Shown here: positions 58,793 to 64,000 of the stretch, in pieces
How positions within the stretch are numbered: the first letter of the stretch is position 1
How the letters are laid out: each line of letters starts with the position of its first letter
Assembly: GCF_002303925.1 (NCBI RefSeq)
Contig: NZ_MRCS01000001.1
Coordinates: forward strand, 233,114-297,113
Source: Pseudomonas sp. ACN8
GTDB taxonomy: Bacteria; Pseudomonadota; Gammaproteobacteria; Pseudomonadales; Pseudomonadaceae
Length of the DNA: 64,000 nucleotides
Direction: 5' to 3'
Translations under genes and position numbers: made by a program
The notes under the pieces: generated by a model
What the model was told of the DNA's origin: nothing
Databases searched by the model: none
What the model saw: only the letters and a program-made list of their open reading frames with translations

Positions 58793-60616
58793 ATGAACGA
58801 CACCTTTGATCCGAGCGCCTTTCTGTCGACCGTTAGCGGGCGCCCCGGCGTGTACCGCATGTTCGACAGCGAAGCGCGGTTGCTCTACGTCGGCAAGGCG
58901 AAGAACCTCAAGAATCGTCTGTCGAGTTACTTTCGCAAGACCGGGCTTGCCCCCAAGACCGCAGCACTGGTAGCGCGTATCGCTCAGGTCGAGACGACGA
59001 TCACCGCCAATGAAACCGAGGCCTTGCTGCTTGAGCAGACGCTGATCAAGGAATGGCGCCCGCCCTATAACATCCTGCTGCGCGACGATAAGTCCTACCC
59101 CTACGTCTTTCTCTCCGACGGAGAGTTTCCGCGCCTGAGCATTCATCGTGGTGCGAAAAAGGCCAAAGGCAAGTACTTCGGTCCTTACCCGAGTGCCGGT
59201 GCGATCCGCGAAAGCCTGAGCCTGCTGCAAAAGACGTTTTTCGTTCGCCAATGCGAAGACAGTTTTTACAAGAACCGCACGCGCCCTTGCCTGCAATACC
59301 AGATCAAACGCTGCAAGGCACCCTGCGTCGGGCTGGTGGAACCCCAGGTGTACGCCGAGGATGTGCGCCATTCGGTGATGTTTCTTGAAGGGCGCAGCAA
59401 TGCGCTGACTGACGAGTTGTCCGCCGGGATGGAAGAGGCGGCGATCAATCTCGAATTCGAACGAGCAGCCGAGTTGCGGGACCAGATTGCGTTACTGCGC
59501 CGGGTCCAGGATCAACAGAGCATGGAAGGCGGGACCGGGGACGTCGATGTGGTTGCCGCCTTCGTCAACCCGGGCGGTGCCTGTGTTCACTTGATCAGCG
59601 TGCGGGGCGGGCGGGTACTGGGAAGCAAGAACTTCTTCCCTCAGGTCGGTATTGAGGAAGACGTCAGTGAAGTCATGGCAGCGTTTCTCGGCCAGTACTT
59701 CATCAGCAGCCCTGAACGCGACTTGCCCAGCGAGTTGATCGTCAACGTGGTCCATGATGACTTTCCCACACTGATCGCCGCCATCGATGAGTTGCGCGGT
59801 CGTGAACTGACCATCAGCCATCGCGTGCGGGGCACGCGGGCGCGCTGGCAGCAATTGGCGGTGACCAATGCCGAGCAGGCACTGAGTGCGCGCCTGGCGA
59901 ACCGTCAGCACATTACGGCACGCTTCGATGCACTGGCGGAGGTGCTGAAACTGGATGAGCCTCCACAGCGGCTTGAGTGCTACGACATCAGTCACTCCAG
60001 CGGCGAGGCGACGGTGGCGTCCTGCGTGGTCTTCGGCCCCGAAGGCCCGATCAAGGCCGATTACCGCCGGTACAACATCGAGGGCGTTACGGCCGGCGAT
60101 GATTACGCGGCGATGCACCAGGCGTTGACCCGACGCTTCAGCAAACTGAAGGACGGGGAGGGCAAGCTGCCGGATATCCTGTTGGTGGACGGCGGTAAAG
60201 GTCAGTTGTCCATGGCCCGCGACGTGCTCGATGAATTGGCCGTGCCTGATCTCATTCTGTTGGGCGTGGCGAAAGGTGCGACGCGCAAGGCCGGTTTCGA
60301 AACCCTGTACCTGAACGACGCTGCGCATGAGTTTACCTTGCGCGGTGATTCTCCCGCGCTGCATCTGATCCAGCAGATTCGCGACGAAGCCCACCGGTTT
60401 GCCATAACCGGGCACCGCGCGCGGCGTGGAAAAACCCGCCGAACGTCTACACTGGAAGGCGTCGCCGGCGTCGGACCCACACGTCGGCGTGATTTGTTGA
60501 AACATTTTGGTGGATTGCAGGAGCTGTCTCGTGCAAGCATCGAAGAAATTGCCAAAGCCCCCGGGATCAGTAAAAAGCTCGCAGAGTTGATTTATGCAAA
60601 TCTGCACAGCGAGTAG
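58793..60616 (+). CDS. uvrC: Excinuclease ABC subunit UvrC
   Basis: 607 residues. Makes both cuts beside a DNA lesion during nucleotide excision repair. GIY-YIG domain at the N-terminus ([29 protein letters not shown]), UVR motif ([18 protein letters not shown]), RNase H-like 5' nuclease domain ([33 protein letters not shown]) and C-terminal helix-hairpin-helix pair ([20 protein letters not shown]). Follows gacA and is probably co-transcribed. Confidence 0.97.
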   Translation: MNDTFDPSAFLSTVSGRPGVYRMFDSEARLLYVGKAKNLKNRLSSYFRKTGLAPKTAALVARIAQVETTITANETEALLLEQTLIKEWRPPYNILLRDDKSYPYVFLSDGEFPRLSIHRGAKKAKGKYFGPYPSAGAIRESLSLLQKTFFVRQCEDSFYKNRTRPCLQYQIKRCKAPCVGLVEPQVYAEDVRHSVMFLEGRSNALTDELSAGMEEAAINLEFERAAELRDQIALLRRVQDQQSMEGGTGDVDVVAAFVNPGGACVHLISVRGGRVLGSKNFFPQVGIEEDVSEVMAAFLGQYFISSPERDLPSELIVNVVHDDFPTLIAAIDELRGRELTISHRVRGTRARWQQLAVTNAEQALSARLANRQHITARFDALAEVLKLDEPPQRLECYDISHSSGEATVASCVVFGPEGPIKADYRRYNIEGVTAGDDYAAMHQALTRRFSKLKDGEGKLPDILLVDGGKGQLSMARDVLDELAVPDLILLGVAKGATRKAGFETLYLNDAAHEFTLRGDSPALHLIQQIRDEAHRFAITGHRARRGKTRRTSTLEGVAGVGPTRRRDLLKHFGGLQELSRASIEEIAKAPGISKKLAELIYANLHSE

Positions 60617-60648
60617 AATGCCCCCTCACCTCGTAGCCAGTTGTGCCG

Positions 60649-61209
60649 ATGAATATCCCTAATCTGATTACCGTTCTACGCGTTCTACTCATACCGATCT
60701 TCATTTTGCTGTTCTACCTGCCTTACCAATGGAGTTACCTGGCCTCCGCTTCGGTCTTCGCGTTCGCTGCGGCGACCGACTGGCTGGACGGGTATCTGGC
60801 CCGCCGTCTGGAACAAAGCACACCGTTCGGGGCTTTCCTCGATCCGGTTGCCGACAAGCTGATGGTTGCGGTTGCATTGGTCCTGTTGGTGCAGGAACAC
60901 GGAAACCTGTGGCTCACGCTGCCGGCTGCCGTGATCATCGGTCGCGAGATCGTCGTCTCGGCACTGCGCGAATGGATGGCCGAACTGGGCGCTCGTGCCC
61001 ACGTTGCCGTGTCGAACCTGGGCAAATGGAAAACCGCCGCGCAAATGCTGGCGCTGGTGATCCTGCTGGCCAATCCCAAGGATTTCAGTTTCTGGGTCTT
61101 GCTGGGCTACACCTTGCTGATGGTGTCGGCTGGCCTGACTTTGTGGTCGATGGTCCAGTACTTGCGGGCTGCCTGGCCACATCTGAAGACCGACGTTGAA
61201 AAGAAATAA
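60649..61209 (+). CDS. pgsA: Phosphatidylglycerophosphate synthase PgsA
   Basis: 186 residues. Inner-membrane CDP-alcohol phosphotransferase joining CDP-diacylglycerol and glycerol 3-phosphate. The full motif DG-x2-AR-x8-G-x3-D-x3-D is present ([20 protein letters not shown]). About five helices. ATG 60649 begins [17 protein letters not shown] six bases upstream is an alternative. Confidence 0.96.
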   Translation: MNIPNLITVLRVLLIPIFILLFYLPYQWSYLASASVFAFAAATDWLDGYLARRLEQSTPFGAFLDPVADKLMVAVALVLLVQEHGNLWLTLPAAVIIGREIVVSALREWMAELGARAHVAVSNLGKWKTAAQMLALVILLANPKDFSFWVLLGYTLLMVSAGLTLWSMVQYLRAAWPHLKTDVEKK

Positions 61210-61229
61210 AACTTTTTTGAATCAAAGGG

Positions 61230-61257
61230 TTGACGGGGCTTCTGGATTCTATAGAAT
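61230..61257 (+). promoter_or_regulatory. Promoter of the tRNA-Gly/tRNA-Cys operon
   Basis: TTGACG (61230-61235), a 16-base spacer, TAGAAT (61252-61257), followed by the GC-rich discriminator GCGCC typical of stringently controlled stable-RNA promoters. Confidence 0.75.
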
Positions 61258-61272
61258 GCGCCACACCAAGAC

Positions 61273-61348
<76 letters not shown>

Positions 61349-61394
61349 AGTTTGTACGCATTTGATGTCGCGCTACTGACAACAAATGTTTTGA

Positions 61395-61468
61395 GGCCGA
61401 GTAGCAAAATGGTTATGCAGCGGATTGCAAATCCGCCTACGCCGGTTCGATTCCGACCTCGGCCTCCA
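61395..61468 (+). tRNA. cysT: tRNA-Cys (anticodon GCA)
   Basis: 74 bases with encoded CCA. Acceptor GGCCGAG/CTCGGCC, anticodon GCA at 61427-61429 in GATTGCAAATC, T-arm CCGGTTCGATTCCGA. A common integration site for mobile DNA; accessory genes follow. Confidence 0.97.
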
Positions 61469-61476
61469 CTATAAAC

Positions 61477-61510
61477 AACCCCGTAGATCAGTGATCTACG
61501 GGGTTTTTTA
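61477..61510 (+). terminator. Rho-independent terminator of the tRNA operon
   Basis: 14-bp stem AACCCCGTAGATCA/TGATCTACGGGGTT with a one-base centre (effectively a tight loop), followed by six T residues. Nothing is recognised from here to the next gene at 61775. Confidence 0.92.
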
Positions 61511-61774
61511 TCGTCTTCAAAAAAGTGTTCCCACCCGATCTCCGCACTCTGCGGTAAACGCCCGGGCATCATTGAATCGTTTCGATCCAGCCTGCCTGTA
61601 GTGGGAATCACTACAAGCGCTTGGCCGATATCTCCACAAAAACGTCCTGTTAACGTCGATAGTGGGCTCCATTCTGCTTAAGCATATTTACCCCTGCGCA
61701 AAATTTCGTTCGCTGAATGGAGTCGTCTTCTATCAGCGTCTTGTATCGCCATGTCAAAAAAGTGAGGTGAAATC

Positions 61775-62284
61775 ATGCAGGTCACCAACACAGAACCATC
61801 GACTGCACTGATGCCTGCCAGAAGTTCAGGCCCTTTGCGCCTGTTTGTCGTTGAGGATTCGAACGTCGTGCGAGCGCTGCGGCGCACGCTGTCGCCGCAG
61901 ATCGCGGGCCTGTCACTTGCCGGGGCGTTTCATTGCGCATCGACCGCCATCGGCGCCATCCGACATGAACCACCCGATGTCGTCTTGCTGGACATCAACC
62001 TCAGCGACGGAAATGCCATGGAAGTATTGCGTGTGGTCGCAGCCGAGTATCCGTTGACCAAAGTCATAGTGGTCAGCAATTGCGCGGATCCGACACATTG
62101 GAAGTACTTTACAAAAGCGGGAGCCTACGCCTTCTACGACAAGAACCATGAACTTGCCATCATGCGCCGCATGTTGGAGCGTTTAGCCAAGTCCCTGCTA
62201 CCAAATTATTTTTCCTGTTGGCAATCATCACCAAATGGGAGTAGTACCCCATGGAACCAATCAGCAAAGAACACGACTTTCTAG
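61775..62284 (+). CDS. Single-domain response regulator (CheY-like receiver)
   Basis: 169 residues. Receiver fold: LFVVEDSNVVRALRRTL, phospho-Asp in VVLLDINLSDGNAMEVL, VIVVSN (Thr/Ser position) and YDKNHE (Lys). No DNA-binding output domain; the last 30 residues (SCWQSSPNGSSTPWNQ...) are low in structure and overlap the next gene by 34 bases. GAGGTG ahead of the ATG. Probably acts through protein contact, perhaps with the overlapping membrane protein. Confidence 0.8.
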   Translation: MQVTNTEPSTALMPARSSGPLRLFVVEDSNVVRALRRTLSPQIAGLSLAGAFHCASTAIGAIRHEPPDVVLLDINLSDGNAMEVLRVVAAEYPLTKVIVVSNCADPTHWKYFTKAGAYAFYDKNHELAIMRRMLERLAKSLLPNYFSCWQSSPNGSSTPWNQSAKNTTF

Positions 62285-63201
62285 CCGTGCTGCAGCAGGT
62301 CGTATCACATGGCGTCATCACCTTGCTCGCAATGGCCATAGCGTTTGCCACGCCGGGTGCTGCGCGGTACATCCTCTATGTATGGTGGCCGCGCGTGGAG
62401 TTGAACGCCAATCTGCTGCTTGCAACAGAAATCGCGATGGCCTCAACCTTGATGGTTCTGTTCTATCTGTGCAAGCGCGCATGGGACAACCGCCATCGTC
62501 TGACAAGCGCGAAGATGGCCTCTCTGCTCTTCACGAGGCATCCTCGCAAGGGATGGCTTTCGAGCCTTCAGGAACGGAATCTGGTCCGCTCTTTACCGGC
62601 GGCGCGTGACGCCTCCATCCTTTCTCTCACGGGATACGAAACCCTGACTGCTCCGGATAGCTTGTTGAAGGGCGTCTTCGCGACGGCGTATGAAATCCGC
62701 GTCATGCTGCTTAATCCGCTCAGCGAAGCAGCACGCAGGCGAGTCGACTCACTACCAGAGGAAATTACGACCCTGACCTTTCAAGAGGAACTTGCCGCCA
62801 GCATTGCGTTCCTGAACGAGTGCCGCAGAAGTGGAAAGAAAGTTTCGCTGAAGTTCTACGACCACGACCCGTTCTGGAAGGTTGTCGTCCTCGACGACCT
62901 TGCCTGGGTCCAGCATTGCCATAGTGGTCGTGAAATGAAGGACCAGCCCGAGTACGTGTTCGGGCTGCAATACGCAGAGCCGAGCCAGGGACTGTTTGTG
63001 CCGTTTTATACCTTCTTTCTCCACAAGTGGAATGAGGCAGGCCACTGGGAATATGACTTCGACGCCGCCGAGCTGGTCCGGCGGGATGCGAACACTGGGA
63101 GCGAGACTGAGCGAGCTCCACTCGGACTCTCCATTTATGATCCCGCATCTCCCCCCCTGGCGGCCGCCCGAACCTTCTCGTCCGCTTCAGGATATGCGTG
63201 A
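62251..63201 (+). CDS. Unknown protein with two N-terminal transmembrane helices
   Basis: 316 residues. Two hydrophobic segments (about 19-43, VITLLAMAIAFATPGAARYILYVWW, and 53-70, LLLATEIAMASTLMVLFYLC), then a basic linker and a cytoplasmic domain from about residue 100 (IRVMLLNPLSEAARRRVDSLP, SIAFLNECRRSGKKVSLKFYDHDPFWKVVVLDDLAWVQHC). The strand-loop pattern recalls PLD-like folds lacking HKD residues, but I cannot assign a family. Start lies inside the response regulator gene with GGGAG upstream, so translation is probably coupled. Accessory region next to tRNA genes. Confidence 0.65.
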   Translation: MEPISKEHDFLAVLQQVVSHGVITLLAMAIAFATPGAARYILYVWWPRVELNANLLLATEIAMASTLMVLFYLCKRAWDNRHRLTSAKMASLLFTRHPRKGWLSSLQERNLVRSLPAARDASILSLTGYETLTAPDSLLKGVFATAYEIRVMLLNPLSEAARRRVDSLPEEITTLTFQEELAASIAFLNECRRSGKKVSLKFYDHDPFWKVVVLDDLAWVQHCHSGREMKDQPEYVFGLQYAEPSQGLFVPFYTFFLHKWNEAGHWEYDFDAAELVRRDANTGSETERAPLGLSIYDPASPPLAAARTFSSASGYA

Positions 63202-63307
63202 GACCAAATTGCACGGGTCAGAAAAGACTCAGGAATCGGTATTCGCAAGTTGAGCACGGAGTGCACGCTGCATTCATGTTGAATCAATGTTTTAAATGGA
63301 GGAGATC

Positions 63308-63479
63308 ATGATGATCGGCTATTGATTGTGCGAGCGGCGATGTCAGCTGCTGGCACTTCCGTCTGGGCGATCGCAATGCGCACAAGGCGGTGGCGACCAA
63401 GTATCAGGACAAGAAGAGCGACCGGACTGGATGCATCAACATCCGGCCCGGTCGCGGTCCCTGCAGATGCTCCCTGTAA
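63308..63479 (+). pseudogene. Small gene broken by a frameshift
   Basis: GGAGGAG followed by ATG ATG (63308) opens a frame that stops after five codons. One frame over, 63315-63479 reads ...IDCASGDVSCWHFRLGDRNAHKAVATKYQDKK..., which looks like real protein (balanced composition, aromatic and charged residues) and ends with TAA at 63477. A one-base change would restore a product of about 57 residues. Family not recognised. The rest of 63202-63633 holds nothing else that I can support. Confidence 0.35.
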
Positions 63480-63633
63480 GTCCCGCCAAGGCTCTTTTTT
63501 CATACATGAAACGCTGCAGTCCTGCAATCTGTTTGTCCATACAGTAAAGGTCTTGCTTTCTATATTTACTCCCATCATTGCCTGGATAGGCGGCAAACTT
63601 CACCGGCTTGCAAAATGCCGAAAGTATTGGGTA

Positions 63634-63880
63634 TCAATGTGCTTGCGCAACACTGCGGAGCAAATTGGCGCTAAGTTTGTCGGTGTTACACGTAGCGATA
63701 TTGGCTAGCGAGATTATGCCTACCAAGCGTTTATCCCGATTGACGACTGGTAGTCGGCGTTTTTCGATCTGTGCCATGTTCTTGGCTACGTGATCGACCT
63801 CTTCATCGTCGTAGCAAAAGCACACATCGTCGCTCATGAGAGCGTTGATATGGGTAGACAAGTCCAAGCCATCCCCCCGG
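63634..63880 (-). pseudogene. CBS-domain gene, 5' part removed by an insertion sequence
   Basis: The frame keeps the second CBS domain of a CBS-pair protein (MSDDVCFCYDDEEVDHVAKN, RRLPVVNRDKRLVGIISLANIA) and a little linker, but runs into TGA at 63883-63885, within the first bases of the mobile element. A complete protein of this kind has about 140 residues with two CBS domains; here about 77-82 remain with no proper start except a TTG at 63867. CBS domains bind adenosyl nucleotides. Confidence 0.7.
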
Positions 63881-64000
63881 TGTCAGGATAGTTGTCGCCT
63901 CTCCGAATTTTCCTAAAAAAGCACATCGGGGGCGGAAAGAGACTGGTCGTGCCGTACTATTCACCTGAACGCAGAGCCGCATTACTCAAGATGCTGCTTC
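63881..64000 (+). mobile_element. Left end of an insertion sequence (runs off the window)
   Basis: TGTCAGGATAGTTGTCGCC at 63881 is where homology to the CBS gene stops and a candidate terminal inverted repeat begins; a transposase frame starts 68 bases further in. The matching right end and target duplication must lie outside the window. Confidence 0.6.
63949..64000 (+). CDS. Transposase (N-terminal part, helix-turn-helix type), partial
   Basis: GTG at 63949 opens MPYYSPERRAALLKMLL, the N-terminus shared by transposase orfA-type proteins (xYSPERxxxLLKKLLPP...). Cut by the window edge. Family not certain; an IS3-like helix-turn-helix subunit is my best guess. Confidence 0.6.
   Translation, partial: MPYYSPERRAALLKMLL

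Noticed and set aside
61678..61887. Minus-strand frame upstream of the response regulator
   Set aside because: Antisense to the response regulator start and without a ribosome-binding site.

Overview
The window is chromosomal DNA of a fluorescent pseudomonad, most likely the Pseudomonas fluorescens group. The evidence is the high G+C, the TTG-started gacA followed by uvrC, pgsA and tRNA-Gly/tRNA-Cys, the cti-metH pair, and fourteen REP doublets of the fluorescens type (core GGAGCGAGCCTGCTCGCGA and its inverse). Almost everything is coding. No prophage or CRISPR array is visible. The right end (after about 61.5 kb) looks like accessory DNA.

Left part (1-17 kb): the 5' portion of the sulfite reductase gene cysI; a 37-residue membrane protein; a periplasmic binding protein; a DUF2970 protein; and a 6.7-kb gene for a 2220-residue protein that ends in an IpaH-type (NEL) E3 ubiquitin ligase domain, with three leucine-rich-repeat blocks ahead of it. 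Then come metH, cti (cis/trans fatty acid isomerase) and nfuA.

Cobalamin block (17.2-27 kb): two divergent operons, each headed by its own cobalamin riboswitch. Leftward runs cbtB-cbtA-cobE-cobM (cobalt uptake and corrin ring synthesis). Rightward runs cobW-cobN-chlI/chlD-like (cobalt insertion). The chlI-like gene ends in an in-phase A AAA AAG slippery site followed by a strong hairpin, and the -1 frame continues as the VWA (ChlD) subunit, so one gene probably makes both subunits by programmed frameshifting. cobN carries a complete REP doublet inside its reading frame. B12-dependent metH lies nearby.

Middle (27-54 kb): a phospholipase D-like protein; an Old Yellow Enzyme with a divergent MerR regulator; an orphan lipoprotein; an amino-acid ABC transporter-RidA-IclR-PLP deaminase-KDG kinase cluster preceded by a sigma-54-like promoter; a parvulin; a hybrid sensor kinase; a 3-hydroxybutyrate/acetoacetate operon (GntP permease, hydroxybutyrate dehydrogenase, acetoacetyl-CoA synthetase) with a sigma-54 promoter and an adjacent sigma-54 activator; and a YejABEF-type peptide/microcin C importer.

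Right part (54-64 kb): a signal-less family I lipase; a three-repeat protein of unknown function; a DAHP synthase gene behind a leader peptide rich in Phe/Tyr/Trp and a strong terminator (attenuation); gacA-uvrC-pgsA; two tRNAs; then a response regulator overlapping an unknown membrane protein, gene debris, a CBS-domain gene cut by an insertion sequence, and the start of that element's transposase at the window edge.
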